A DNA stretch of 64,000 nt from Azotobacter beijerinckii. Lineage in GTDB: Bacteria; Pseudomonadota; Gammaproteobacteria; Pseudomonadales; Pseudomonadaceae. The stretch lies in contig NZ_FOFJ01000016.1 in NCBI RefSeq assembly GCF_900110885.1, positions 32,441 through 96,440 on the forward strand. The letters run 5' to 3'. Of the stretch, positions 1 to 8,577 are shown piece by piece (position 1 is the first letter of the stretch; every line of letters starts with the position of its first letter). The position numbers and the translations under genes were made by a program. The notes beneath the pieces are model-generated. The model ran no database searches and had not been told where the DNA came from. It saw nothing but the letters and a program-made list of their open reading frames with translations.

Positions 1-1
1 C

Positions 2-1168
2 GGGGCACAACCGCCCATCTCCGGCGCCGGCGGCGCCCTCCAGCCGATCCCGGTGCTCAACGTCGCCGCGGCGGAAGTCGACCGGCAGCTGCATATCTGC
101 AATGCCTGCCGCTACTGCGAGGGATTCTGCGCCGTGTTCCCGGCCATGACCCGGCGCCTCGACTTCGCCCAGGCGGATATCCATTACCTGGCCAACCTCT
201 GCCACAACTGCGGTGCCTGCCTGCATGCCTGCCAATACGCCGAACCCCACGAGTTCGCCGTGAACGTCCCGCGGGCGATGGCCAGGGTGCGCCTGGACAC
301 CTATGCCGAATACGCCTGGCCGCCGGCGTTGGGCCGGCTCTACCGGCGCAACGGGCTGACGCTGTCGCTGGCCACCGCCGCCGGCCTGGGACTCTTCCTG
401 GCGCTGACGTTGGCCATCAAGGGCACCCTGTTTCCCGGACCGCTGGTGGGCAACTTCTACGCGATCTTTCCCCACGACGCGCTGGCGCTGATGTTCGGCC
501 TGGTCTTCGCCTTCGCCACCCTGGCCCTCGGCATGGCCGTGCGGCGCTTCTGGCGGGAGGTTTCGCCTCCCTCGGAAGAGCCCGCGCGGAGCGGCGCGGC
601 GGCGCTCGAAGCCTCGCGCGCCGTGCTGCAGCTGAAGTACCTCGACGGCGGACACGGCGAGGGCTGCAACGAGGAAAGCGACCGCTTCACCCTCTGGCGG
701 CGGCGCTTCCATCACTGCACCTTCTACGGCTTCCTGCTGTGCTTCGCCGCCACCTCCGTCGCCACGCTGTACCACTTCGTGCTGGGCCTGGAGGCGCCCT
801 ATCCCCTGACGAGCCTGCCGGTTCTGCTGGGGACGGCCGGCGGTCTCGGGCTGCTGGTCGGCCCCGCCGGCCTCTTGTGGCTGAACCGGCGCCGCCATCC
901 GGAGCACGGCGACCGCGCGCAGCGCCCCATGGACCGTGGCTTCATCGCGCTGCTGCTGCTGGTCAGCCTCAGCGGCCTGGTGCTGCTGGCCGGGCGGGAC
1001 AGTGGGGCCATGGCGCTGCTGCTGGCGCTGCACCTGGGCGCGGTCATGGCGTTTTTCCTGACCATGCCGTACGGCAAGTTCGCCCATGGGATCTTTCGCA
1101 GCGCCGCCTTGCTGAAGTTCGCCATCGAGAAGCGCCAGCCCGGCCGGTTGCGGATGGGCGGCGAGTGA
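2..1168 (+). CDS. tcuB: Tricarballylate utilisation iron-sulfur membrane protein TcuB (5' truncated by window edge)
   Basis: TcuB re-oxidises the flavin of the dehydrogenase TcuA during tricarballylate oxidation to cis-aconitate, passing electrons to the membrane quinone pool. The frame is open to the left edge, so the true start probably lies outside. The GTG at 53 is only an internal candidate. Counting from that GTG, two ferredoxin-type cysteine clusters are visible: [11 protein letters not shown] (C16, C19, C22, C26) and CHNCGAC-x3-C (C50, C53, C56, C60). They are followed by about six hydrophobic segments, two of which lie near residues 107-127 and 137-160. This is the TcuB/CitB layout. 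A convergent LysR gene begins 31 bp after the stop. tcuA is expected just upstream. Confidence 0.85.
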   Translation, partial: GAQPPISGAGGALQPIPVLNVAAAEVDRQLHICNACRYCEGFCAVFPAMTRRLDFAQADIHYLANLCHNCGACLHACQYAEPHEFAVNVPRAMARVRLDTYAEYAWPPALGRLYRRNGLTLSLATAAGLGLFLALTLAIKGTLFPGPLVGNFYAIFPHDALALMFGLVFAFATLALGMAVRRFWREVSPPSEEPARSGAAALEASRAVLQLKYLDGGHGEGCNEESDRFTLWRRRFHHCTFYGFLLCFAATSVATLYHFVLGLEAPYPLTSLPVLLGTAGGLGLLVGPAGLLWLNRRRHPEHGDRAQRPMDRGFIALLLLVSLSGLVLLAGRDSGAMALLLALHLGAVMAFFLTMPYGKFAHGIFRSAALLKFAIEKRQPGRLRMGGE

Positions 1169-1199
1169 GGGCGGCAGGCCGGGGGATGTGGCGATGGCG

Positions 1200-2090
1200 T
1201 CATTGCGGCCACTGCTGCAGCAGGATGGAGACGAACTTGTCCGCCGCCGGCGACAGCGAGGCGCCGCGGCGGCGAACCAGGCCCAGGCTGCGGTTCACCA
1301 CCGGCTCGATCAGCGGGACGCTGACCAGCGTCGGGTGATCCGCAGCGGGCATGGCCAGGCTGGGGACGGCGGAAACGCCCAGTCCGGCCTCGACCATGCC
1401 GAGCGAGGTCGACAGGTGCTGGACCTCATAGAACCACTTGGGCCGCCAGCTCAGGCCCGCCAGGGCATGGTCGAGCAGCATGCGGTTGCCGCTCAGGCGG
1501 CCCACGCCGATCAGGCGGTAGTCGGCCAACTCGGCCCAGCGTACCGATTCCCGCGTCGCCAACGGGTGGTCGCGGCGGCAGGCCAGGACGAAGGGCTCGT
1601 TGACCAGGGAGAGGAATTCGATGTCGGGATGCTGCCCGCTCATCATGTTGATGCCGAAGTCGGCCTCGCCGCGCAGGACGGCTTCGAGCCCCTCGTTGGC
1701 GCTGAGGTCGAGCAGGCGGATGCGGATCTTCGGGTACTGCTCGTTGTACAGGCGGATGACCGAGGGCAGGAAGTAGAACGCCGCGGTGGGAATGCAGGCC
1801 AGGGTGACCTGGCCGGTCTGGCGCTCGGCGAGTTCGCGGATGCTCATGATCGAGTCCTCGAGATCGTCCAGCACGCGCCTCGCCTTGGGTAGGAAGTCGC
1901 GTCCCACGCTGGTCAGGCTGACCCGCCGGGTAGTGCGGTCGAGCAGTGGGGTGCCCAGCCCCTGCTCGAGTTTCTTGATCCGCCGCGTCAGCGCCGGCTG
2001 GGACAGGTGCAGGGTTTCGGCGGCTTCGTGAAAACTGCCTAGTTCGGCGATTTTAACGAAAGATCTGATGTCCTGGAGATCATATTCCAT
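1200..2090 (-). CDS. LysR-family transcriptional regulator, probable tcuR-type
   Basis: This 296-residue protein has standard LysR length. The N-terminal winged helix-turn-helix (about residues 5-64) contains FHEAAETLHLSQPALTRRIK, and a periplasmic-binding-protein-like effector domain follows from about residue 90. It is divergent from the isomerase/dctA genes and convergent with tcuB, the usual position for a LysR regulator of a small catabolic cluster. The inducer is inferred to be a tricarboxylate or C4-dicarboxylate; nothing in the sequence fixes it. The ATG at 2090 gives the canonical N-terminus (MEYDLQDIRSFVKIAELGSF). Confidence 0.8.
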   Translation of the reverse strand: MEYDLQDIRSFVKIAELGSFHEAAETLHLSQPALTRRIKKLEQGLGTPLLDRTTRRVSLTSVGRDFLPKARRVLDDLEDSIMSIRELAERQTGQVTLACIPTAAFYFLPSVIRLYNEQYPKIRIRLLDLSANEGLEAVLRGEADFGINMMSGQHPDIEFLSLVNEPFVLACRRDHPLATRESVRWAELADYRLIGVGRLSGNRMLLDHALAGLSWRPKWFYEVQHLSTSLGMVEAGLGVSAVPSLAMPAADHPTLVSVPLIEPVVNRSLGLVRRRGASLSPAADKFVSILLQQWPQ

Positions 2091-2257
2091 GGTTTTTCGC
2101 TACTCCTGCGCTGTCGGCGCCGCTGTGGGCTGCTGCCAGTTTTGATAACAGAATCGGAATAATAACTCAGATATTTGCATTGGAAGCATTTTTGTTTCCG
2201 TGTGAACCTCATAAAAAAGCATCAATGAGCCGAATTGATAAACAGGAGTTAGTAATT
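2091..2257. promoter_or_regulatory. Divergent LysR / isomerase intergenic region
   Basis: This stretch between the divergent starts is AT-rich compared with its surroundings, especially 2140-2200, as expected for a LysR operator with two divergent promoters. No clean T-N11-A palindrome could be chosen over neighbouring candidates. The ribosome binding site AGGAG (about 2244-2248) lies 9 bases before the ATG at 2258. Confidence 0.4.
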
Positions 2258-3340
2258 ATGCAGCGTATCCCTTGCGTGCTGATGCGTGGCGGCACTTCCA
2301 AAGGTCCGGTGTTTCTGGCCAGCGACCTGCCCGGCTCGACCCAGGAGCGCGACGAGCTGCTGCTGGCGATCATGGGCTCCGGCCATGAGCTGGAAATCGA
2401 CGGCATCGGCGGCGGCAGTCCGCAGACCAGCAAGGTCGCCATCGTCAGCCCCTCTGAGCATCCCGACGCCGACGTGGACTACCTGTTCGTCCAGGTGATG
2501 GTGTCCCAGCGCCGCGTGGATACCGCGCCCAACTGCGGCAACATGCTCTGCGCCGTCGGCCCCTTTGCCGTCGAGCAGGGGCTCGTCCCGGCCAGTGGCG
2601 CGGTGACCCGGGTACGCATCCGCAACCTGAACACCAACACCTTCGTCGATTCGGAAGTGCAGACGCCCGGCGGCAAGGTCCGCTACGAAGGTGACACCGC
2701 CATCGACGGCGTGCCCGGCACCGCGGCGCCGATCAAGCTGACCTTCCTCGATGCCGCGGGCAGCAAGACCGGCAAGCTGTTCCCTACCGGGCAGGTGCTC
2801 GACTGGTTCGACGACATCCCGGTGACCTGCATCGACATGGCCATGCCCATGCTGATCGTCGAGGCCAGCCAGCTGGGCAAGCGCGGCGACGAGAGCCCCG
2901 CCGAACTGGATGCCGACCAGGATTTCCTGCGCCGTCTGGAGGCCCTGCGCCTGCGCGCCGGCCTGGCCATGGGGCTGGGCGATGTGAGCGACAAGGTGAT
3001 TCCCAAGCCGGTGCTGGTTTCGCCGCCCAAGGCCGGCGGCACCCTGCAGGTCCGCTACTTCATGCCGAGCAACTGCCATCGGTCGCTGGCCATCACCGGC
3101 TCGATCGGGCTGGCGACCGCCTGCGTCAGCGAGGGCAGCGTGATCTCCCGGATGCTCGGCGAGCGTCTGCCGCGCGATCTGGAGCAGGTGCGCCTGGAAC
3201 ACCCGAGCGGTGCCATCGAGGTCGCGCTGGCGCGTACCGGCGCCGACGGCAGGACCATCCGCGCCGCAGTGATTCGTACCGCGCGCCGGCTGTTCTCCGG
3301 CGAGGCCTATGTGCCCGCCGCGCAGCGCCTCGCCAGTTGA
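2258..3340 (+). CDS. PrpF-family isomerase, 4-oxalomesaconate tautomerase-like
   Basis: This 360-residue protein belongs to the PrpF family (two diaminopimelate-epimerase-like folds). The N-terminus RIPCVLMRGGTSKGPVF and the following DGIGGG-x3-TSK segment are the family signature. The length fits both GalD (4-oxalomesaconate tautomerase) and PrpF (aconitate isomerase accessory to AcnD). The neighbouring tcuB, dctA and citrate transporter favour a role in moving the double bond of aconitate-type acids, but the gallate-pathway reaction cannot be excluded. The start at 2258 was chosen over upstream in-frame starts at 2180 and 2225 because it has the Shine-Dalgarno sequence and matches the family N-terminus. 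dctA follows after 70 bp. Confidence 0.75.
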   Translation: MQRIPCVLMRGGTSKGPVFLASDLPGSTQERDELLLAIMGSGHELEIDGIGGGSPQTSKVAIVSPSEHPDADVDYLFVQVMVSQRRVDTAPNCGNMLCAVGPFAVEQGLVPASGAVTRVRIRNLNTNTFVDSEVQTPGGKVRYEGDTAIDGVPGTAAPIKLTFLDAAGSKTGKLFPTGQVLDWFDDIPVTCIDMAMPMLIVEASQLGKRGDESPAELDADQDFLRRLEALRLRAGLAMGLGDVSDKVIPKPVLVSPPKAGGTLQVRYFMPSNCHRSLAITGSIGLATACVSEGSVISRMLGERLPRDLEQVRLEHPSGAIEVALARTGADGRTIRAAVIRTARRLFSGEAYVPAAQRLAS

Positions 3341-3410
3341 CGAAGCCGCCTTGAGCCACGCAGGCGGGCAGCCTGCGCATCAAAACAACTCGAACAATCG
3401 GTGATGCATC

Positions 3411-4721
3411 ATGAAGTTGGTCAAATCGCTGTACTTCCAAGTTATCTGTGCCGTCATCCTCGGCGTGCTGGTCGGATACCTCTGGGGCGAGCAGGCCGTC
3501 GTGCTGAAGCCCCTTGGCGACGCCTTCATCAAGCTGGTCAAGATGATGATCGCCCCGGTGGTGTTCTGCACCATCGTCACCGGCATCGCCGGCATGAGCG
3601 ACAAGCAGTCGCTGGGCCGGCTGATGAGCAAGACGCTGTTGCTGTTCCTCGGCCTGACGGTGGTCAGCCTGGTCATCGGCCTGGTCGCAGTCCACCTGTT
3701 CCAGCCCGGTGCCGGTATGAACATCGACCCGAGCCAGCTGAGTACCGCCGGGCTGGGCAAGTACGCCGAATCCGCGGCCAAGCTCGGCGTCGTCGAGTTC
3801 TTCATGCACATCATCCCGGAGACTTTCGTCGGTGCCTTCAATAAGGGCGAGGTGCTGCCGGTGCTGTTCATCGCGGTGCTGTCGGGCTTCGCGCTGTCCG
3901 CGCTCGGTGAACATGGAAAGCCGGTGCTGAACGTGCTCGAAAGCGCCTCGCACATGGTCTTCAAGATCTTCTCCTACCTGATGCGCTTCGCCCCGGTGGG
4001 CGCCTTCGGCGCGCTGGCCTTCACCGTCGGCCATTACGGCATCGGCTCGCTGGGCTCGCTGGCCAAGCTGATCCTGACCCTGTACATCGCCTGCACCTTC
4101 TTCGTCCTCGTTGTGCTGGGTGGTCTCTGCCGCTGGCATGGCTTCAGCCTGTGGAAGCTGCTGCGTTACTTCCGCGAGGAGTTCCTGGTGGTGCTGGGCA
4201 CCTCGTCCACCGAGCCGGTGTTGCCGCGGATGCTGGAAAAGCTGCAGGCACTGGGCTGCCGCAAGAGCCTGGTGGGGCTGGTGCTGCCGACCGGCTACTC
4301 CTTCAACCTGGACGGCACCGCCATCTACCTGTCGCTGGCCGCCGTCTTCATCGCCCAGGCCTGCAACATCGAGCTGTCGATGACCCAGACCCTGACCATG
4401 CTGGCGGTGATGCTGCTGTCGTCCAAGGGGGCGGCGGGCGTCACCGGCAGCGGCTTCGTCGCCTTGGCCTCGACCCTGACCGTGATCCACGACATCCCGC
4501 TGGCCGGCCTGGCGCTCCTGATCGGCATCGACCGCTTCATGTCTGAGGCTCGCGCCCTCACCAGCCTGGCCAGCAACGCGGTGGCGACCGTGCTGATTGC
4601 GCTGTCGGAAAACGCCTGCGACCGCACGCTCCTGCTGCGCACTTTGAACGGCGAGGCGCCGGTCGCTAAGGCGTCCGACGAAAACTGGCAACCCGCCGCT
4701 CGGGAAGCCGAGCGTACCTGA
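3411..4721 (+). CDS. dctA: C4-dicarboxylate:cation symporter DctA
   Basis: This 436-residue inner-membrane transporter is of the DAACS/glutamate-aspartate symporter family and imports succinate, fumarate and malate with protons or sodium. Diagnostic motifs are visible: VLPTGYSFNLDG in the transport domain and the re-entrant loop SSKGAAGVTGSGF. Eight hydrophobic helices are spread over the length and the size is normal. The leader just before the ATG is A-rich (CAAAACAACTCGAACAA) but is not an exact AANAANAA match. It lies 70 bp downstream of the isomerase in the same direction, probably co-transcribed, and would bring in the C4 products or related acids of the pathway. Confidence 0.9.
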   Translation: MKLVKSLYFQVICAVILGVLVGYLWGEQAVVLKPLGDAFIKLVKMMIAPVVFCTIVTGIAGMSDKQSLGRLMSKTLLLFLGLTVVSLVIGLVAVHLFQPGAGMNIDPSQLSTAGLGKYAESAAKLGVVEFFMHIIPETFVGAFNKGEVLPVLFIAVLSGFALSALGEHGKPVLNVLESASHMVFKIFSYLMRFAPVGAFGALAFTVGHYGIGSLGSLAKLILTLYIACTFFVLVVLGGLCRWHGFSLWKLLRYFREEFLVVLGTSSTEPVLPRMLEKLQALGCRKSLVGLVLPTGYSFNLDGTAIYLSLAAVFIAQACNIELSMTQTLTMLAVMLLSSKGAAGVTGSGFVALASTLTVIHDIPLAGLALLIGIDRFMSEARALTSLASNAVATVLIALSENACDRTLLLRTLNGEAPVAKASDENWQPAAREAERT

Positions 4722-4755
4722 GGCCGCGCCGGCCTTTTCCCTGAGCTATTCCCGA

Positions 4756-4792
4756 CCGCCGGGCGGCGTACGACAGGTGCGCCGCCCGGCGG
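4756..4792. terminator. Strong GC hairpin between dctA and the citrate transporter
   Basis: Arms 4756-4768 and 4780-4792 are perfectly complementary (13 bp, CCGCCGGGCGGCG) with an 11-base loop. No U-run follows on either strand, so this is a terminator-like or transcript-stabilising hairpin rather than a classical intrinsic terminator. It lies 35 bp after the dctA stop. Confidence 0.5.
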
Positions 4793-4869
4793 GTAGGGGA
4801 CCCTCTGCCTGCACATTGGGCAAACCTTGACCCATACGGTTCGATCAATAACTACAAGAGAATCCGCTT

Positions 4870-6201
4870 ATGCTCGCCCTGCTCGGTCTCGCGATGGTGG
4901 TCGTATTCACCGTCCTGATCATGACCAAACGTTTGTCCCCCATCGTTGCACTGACCGTGGTGCCCATCGTCTTCGCCCTGATCGCCGGTTTCGGCGGCGG
5001 CCTCGGCAAGATGATGCTGGATGGCCTCAAGATGGTGGCGCCCTCGGCCGCCCTGCTGCTGTTCGCCATCCTGTTCTTCGGCATCCTCATCGATGCCGGG
5101 CTGTTCGACCCGCTGATCCGCCGCATCCTCAAGGTGGTCAACGGCGATCCGGTGAAGATCGCCATGGGCACCGCGCTGCTCTCGCTGCTGGTCGCCCTGG
5201 ATGGCGACGGCACCACCACCTACATGATCACCTGCGCCGCCATGCTGCCGCTGTACAAGCGTATCGGCATGAACCCGATGGTTCTGGCGATCCTCGCCAT
5301 GCTGTCCTTGAGCATCATGAGCATCATGAGCATCATGAGCATCATGAGCGGCATGTCGCCCTGGGGCGGTCCGGCCACCCGGGCCATCGCCGTGCTCGGC
5401 CTGGATGCCGGCGAGTTCTTCGTGCCGCTGCTGCCAACCGTCATCGGCGGGGCCGCCTGGGTGGTGTTCACCGCCTGGATGCTTGGCCGCGGCGAACGCA
5501 AGCGGGTCGGCAGCGTCGTCCTGCAGTCCGGCGGCAGCAACTGCTACATCGAGGAGATTCTCGGCGACAGCACCCACAAGCGGCCCCGCCTGGCCTGGTT
5601 GAACCTGCTGCTGGTGGCTGCGGTGATGGTGGCTCTGGTGATGGGCGTGATGCACTCGGCCGTGCTGTTCCTGATCGGTTTCGTGGTCGCGCTGATGATC
5701 AACTATCCCCATCTGGAACAGCAGAAGGAACGGGTTCTCGCCCATGCCGGCAACGCCATGACCGTGGTGCTGCTGGTGTTCTCCGCCGGGGTGTTCGCCG
5801 GCATCTTCTCCGGCACCAAGATGGTCGATGCCCTGGCCCAGGGGCTGGTGGACATGATTCCGCCGGAGTGGGGGGCGCTGTTCCCGCTGGTGGTGGCGAT
5901 CACCAGCATGCCGCTGACCTTCGTGCTCTCCAACGACGCCTACTACTTCGGCGTGGTGCCGATCCTCGCCAATGCCGCGGCGGCCTATGGCATCGACTCG
6001 CTGGAGATCGCCCGCGCCTCGGTGCTCGGCCAGCCGGTGCATCTGATGAGCCCGCTGGTGGCCTCGACCCTGCTGCTGGTGGGCATGGTCGACCGCGACA
6101 TCGGCGAGTTCCAGAAGGCCACCTTCAAGTGGGCAGTTCTCACCTCGCTGGTGATCACCGCCCTGGCCCTGGTCACCGGAGCCCTGACCTTCATCGCCTG
6201 A
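4870..6201 (+). CDS. CitMHS-family metal-citrate:proton symporter
   Basis: This 443-residue polytopic protein of the CitMHS family imports citrate complexed with a divalent metal such as Mg2+, coupled to protons. About twelve hydrophobic segments span the protein. The family segment SPWGGPATRA lies near residue 162, and the DGDGTTTYM segment precedes it. The region just before SPWGG is expanded by a tandem SIM repeat encoded by four copies of a 9-bp unit (5311-5346). The leader AATAACTACAAGAGAA precedes the ATG at 4870. TerC and an OprD porin follow in the same orientation, giving an outer-membrane pore, an inner-membrane importer and a metal transporter side by side. Confidence 0.88.
   Translation: MLALLGLAMVVVFTVLIMTKRLSPIVALTVVPIVFALIAGFGGGLGKMMLDGLKMVAPSAALLLFAILFFGILIDAGLFDPLIRRILKVVNGDPVKIAMGTALLSLLVALDGDGTTTYMITCAAMLPLYKRIGMNPMVLAILAMLSLSIMSIMSIMSIMSGMSPWGGPATRAIAVLGLDAGEFFVPLLPTVIGGAAWVVFTAWMLGRGERKRVGSVVLQSGGSNCYIEEILGDSTHKRPRLAWLNLLLVAAVMVALVMGVMHSAVLFLIGFVVALMINYPHLEQQKERVLAHAGNAMTVVLLVFSAGVFAGIFSGTKMVDALAQGLVDMIPPEWGALFPLVVAITSMPLTFVLSNDAYYFGVVPILANAAAAYGIDSLEIARASVLGQPVHLMSPLVASTLLLVGMVDRDIGEFQKATFKWAVLTSLVITALALVTGALTFIA
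5311..5355 (+). repeat. Tandem 9-bp repeat (AGCATCATG x4) within the citrate transporter gene
   Basis: Copies lie at 5311-5319, 5320-5328, 5329-5337 and 5338-5346, followed by a degenerate unit AGCGGCATG (5347-5355). Each unit encodes Ser-Ile-Met, so gain or loss keeps the reading frame and lengthens or shortens a hydrophobic segment by three residues. Confidence 0.95.
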
Positions 6202-6209
6202 CCCCTAAG

Positions 6210-6229
6210 CGGCCGGATGCCCCCGGCCG
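6210..6229. terminator. GC hairpin after the citrate transporter gene
   Basis: CGGCCGG (6210-6216) pairs with CCGGCCG (6223-6229) around a 6-base loop, 8 bp after the stop. There is no U-run. Probably an attenuator or mRNA-stabilising hairpin, because terC follows within 27 bp. Confidence 0.4.
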
Positions 6230-6255
6230 TTCAACCGACAATCTGAGGACCCTTT

Positions 6256-6972
6256 ATGGACTGGCTGACCAACCCGGAGATCTGGGTTGCCTTCTTCACC
6301 CTGACCGCGCTGGAGATCGTGCTCGGCATCGACAACATCATCATGATCTCCATCCTCGTCGGCCGCATGCCGAAAGAGATGCAGCCACGCACCCGCCTGT
6401 TCGGCCTGGCGCTGGCGATGGTCACCCGGATTCTCCTGCTGCTGTCGATCTCCTGGGTGATCGGCCAGGGCATCTCCGGACGCGACCTGATCCTCTTCTT
6501 CGGCGGCCTGTTCCTGCTGTGGAAGAGCAGCACCGAGATCTACCACGGCCTGGAAGGCGACGACGAAACCAACGAAGCCCCCAAGGGCAGCGGCCAGTTC
6601 ATCGGCACCATCATCCAGATCGCGATCATCGACATCGTGTTCTCCCTGGACTCGGTGATCACCGCCGTCGGCATGGTCTCCCACGTGCCGGTGATGATCG
6701 CCGCGATCATCGCCGCCGTACTGGTGATGATGGCCGCCTCCGGCACCATCAGCGAGTTCATCGACCGGCACCCGAGCCTCAAGCTGCTCGCCCTGTCGTT
6801 CCTCATCGTGGTCGGCACCGTGCTGATCGCCGACAGCTTCGAGGTGCACGTGCCCAAGGGCTACGTCTACTTCGCCATGGCCTTCTCGCTGGCGGTGGAA
6901 GCGCTGAACATCCGCATGCGCCGCCCACGCGCGGAACCGGTGCATCTGAGCCGGGACATCCCCGGCCAGTAG
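6256..6972 (+). CDS. TerC-family integral membrane protein
   Basis: This 238-residue TerC/YgdQ-type protein has about seven hydrophobic segments and the family's conserved acidic intramembrane motifs: EIVLGIDNIIMIS near residue 20 and DIVFSLDSVITA near residue 130. Family members move or protect against metals (Mn2+ export, tellurite resistance). Its position immediately after a metal-citrate importer suggests removal of surplus metal brought in with citrate; that role is inferred from context. The ATG at 6256 follows GAGGACC at suitable spacing. No associated CBS or CorC domain is present, so this is the short form. Confidence 0.82.
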   Translation: MDWLTNPEIWVAFFTLTALEIVLGIDNIIMISILVGRMPKEMQPRTRLFGLALAMVTRILLLLSISWVIGQGISGRDLILFFGGLFLLWKSSTEIYHGLEGDDETNEAPKGSGQFIGTIIQIAIIDIVFSLDSVITAVGMVSHVPVMIAAIIAAVLVMMAASGTISEFIDRHPSLKLLALSFLIVVGTVLIADSFEVHVPKGYVYFAMAFSLAVEALNIRMRRPRAEPVHLSRDIPGQ

Positions 6973-7008
6973 GCCGCCCTCCCGGACCCATCGTTGCCTG
7001 ATCCATCC

Positions 7009-7032
7009 GTGCGCCCGACAGTCGGGGCGCAC
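7009..7032. terminator. Hairpin between terC and oprD
   Basis: GTGCGCCC (7009-7016) pairs with GGGCGCAC (7025-7032); the 8-base spacer GACAGTCG can extend the stem. There is no U-run. It may separate the terC and oprD transcripts or protect an mRNA end. Confidence 0.4.
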
Positions 7033-7044
7033 GGCAACCCGTAC

Positions 7045-7068
7045 CTACCGCACAAGAATAATAGGTAG
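7045..7068 (+). promoter_or_regulatory. Possible Hfq/Crc-type translational control site of the first oprD
   Basis: AAGAATAA (7054-7061) is an exact match to the Pseudomonas Hfq/Crc AANAANAA motif and abuts the Shine-Dalgarno AGGTAG. CTACC (7045-7049) can pair with GGTAG (7064-7068), placing the motif in the loop and the Shine-Dalgarno in the stem. The stem is only 5 bp, so the structure could be chance; the motif position is typical. Confidence 0.4.
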
Positions 7069-7072
7069 TCCC

Positions 7073-8416
7073 ATGCACAAGCGTTTCACCTGCGGCCTGA
7101 CCCTGTCCTGTCTGAGTCTGTTGCCCGCCGGCTATGCCAGCTCGCAAGGTTTCTTCGAGGACAGCAAGGCTTCGCTCAATCTGCGCAACTTCTATATCAA
7201 CCAGGACGTCCGCAACGAGGACCGTGGCGGGGTGGAGGAGTGGGGCCAGGCCTTCGTCCTCGACTACAAGTCCGGCTTCACCGAGGGGCCGGTCGGCTTC
7301 GGCCTCGATCTGCTGGGCCAGTACGCGCTCCGCCTGGACGCCGGCGGCGATGCGGACAAGCCGATCAGCGAGATCGACCGCCGCCCGGGCTCGGTCTTCC
7401 CGCTGGAAAGCAACGGCAAGGCGAGGCGCGACTTCAGCCGGCTCGGGGTGACTGCCAAGCTGCGCTTCTCCAAGACCGTGGCGCACGTCGGCACTCTGCT
7501 GCCCAAGCTGCCGGTGGTGAGTTACAGCGACGGGCGCCTGTTGCCGCAGACCTTCGAGGGCGCGCAGGTCACCTCCAACGAGATCAAGGACCTCACCCTG
7601 ATCGCCGGCAAGCTGGAGCACTCCACGGACCGCAACTCCAGCAACAGCGACAGCCTGTCCATCGCCGGCGCCAACAGCGGCAGCAAGGCTCAGTTCAGCA
7701 ACGAGTTCTACTACGGCGGCGCCGACTACAAGGTCAACAAGGACCTGCTGCTGCAGTACTACTACGGCAACCTGCGTGATTTCTACAAACAGCACTTCCT
7801 CGGCCTGGTGCACAACTGGGCACTGCCGGTCGGTTCGCTGAAGACCGACCTGCGCTACTTCGACAGCGATTCCGACGGCGAAAACTCCAGTGCTTCCGGT
7901 CGGGCCGAGGGCTACGTCAGCAGCGGCTACTGGGGCGCCGGCTCGTCCAGCCAAGGCGAGGTCGACAACCGTCTGTGGAGCGCCCTGTTCACCTACAGCC
8001 TGGATGGCCATGCGCTGAGCCTTGGCTACCAGAAAATCACCGGCAACAGCGATTTTCCCCATATCAACCAGGGCAATGGGCGCGTGCCCTACCTGATCAC
8101 CAATGCGCAGATGGGCAAGTTCACCAGCGCCGGGGAGAACACCTGGGTGGCCGGCTACGCCTACGACTTCGCCAAGGCCGGCATTCCGGGACTGAAGGCC
8201 AGCCTGATGTACTACAGCGGCGACGACATCGACGCCGCCGGCAGCGACCGCCGCGAGTGGGAGCGCGACATGCGGATCGACTACACGGTGCAGTCGGGCC
8301 TGTTCAAGGGCGTCGGCCTCACCTGGCGCAACGCCATGTGGCGCGGCAACGACGTGGGGCAGCGGGACCAGGACGAGAACCGTCTGATCGTCAACTACAG
8401 CATTCCCCTGCTTTGA
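7073..8416 (+). CDS. OprD-family outer membrane porin (first copy)
   Basis: This 447-residue porin has a clear signal peptide (positive MHKRF, hydrophobic core, cleavage near residue 22-25) and the OprD-family N-terminus FFEDSKASLNLRNFYINQD. The barrel is rich in alternating hydrophobic strands and ends in the typical aromatic/hydrophobic C-terminus (YSIPLL). OprD-family members admit specific amino acids or organic acids; the neighbouring citrate and dicarboxylate transporters suggest tricarboxylates, as for OpdH. A paralogue at 17466-18800 is clearly similar along the whole length. The ATG at 7073 has AGGTAG upstream and an exact AANAANAA motif (7054-7061). Confidence 0.9.
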   Translation: MHKRFTCGLTLSCLSLLPAGYASSQGFFEDSKASLNLRNFYINQDVRNEDRGGVEEWGQAFVLDYKSGFTEGPVGFGLDLLGQYALRLDAGGDADKPISEIDRRPGSVFPLESNGKARRDFSRLGVTAKLRFSKTVAHVGTLLPKLPVVSYSDGRLLPQTFEGAQVTSNEIKDLTLIAGKLEHSTDRNSSNSDSLSIAGANSGSKAQFSNEFYYGGADYKVNKDLLLQYYYGNLRDFYKQHFLGLVHNWALPVGSLKTDLRYFDSDSDGENSSASGRAEGYVSSGYWGAGSSSQGEVDNRLWSALFTYSLDGHALSLGYQKITGNSDFPHINQGNGRVPYLITNAQMGKFTSAGENTWVAGYAYDFAKAGIPGLKASLMYYSGDDIDAAGSDRREWERDMRIDYTVQSGLFKGVGLTWRNAMWRGNDVGQRDQDENRLIVNYSIPLL

Positions 8417-8523
8417 AAGGAGGAGGCAGAGGCCTTTTCCGACAATGGTAAGGTTGCTGCTGCCGTTGGGGCGGACACACCGACGTTGCCCCGGCAATAC
8501 AGACCTGCCTGGTCTTTCGACCT

Positions 8524-8557
8524 GCGGATCGCATCCACCGTGACGGATGCGATCCGC
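8524..8557. terminator. Perfect 13-bp inverted repeat after oprD
   Basis: GCGGATCGCATCC (8524-8536) and its perfect complement (8545-8557) enclose an 8-base loop. It lies 107 bp after the oprD stop and 20 bp before the AbrB-family start. It could end the oprD transcript or bind a protein controlling the next gene. Only a weak T-rich stretch follows. Confidence 0.5.
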
Positions 8558-8577
8558 TTCTTGCTCAAGGCCGTCAT

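Noticed and set aside
6803..8497. Long minus-strand frame opposite oprD
   Set aside because: Val/Ala/Gln-rich antisense of a well-supported porin gene.
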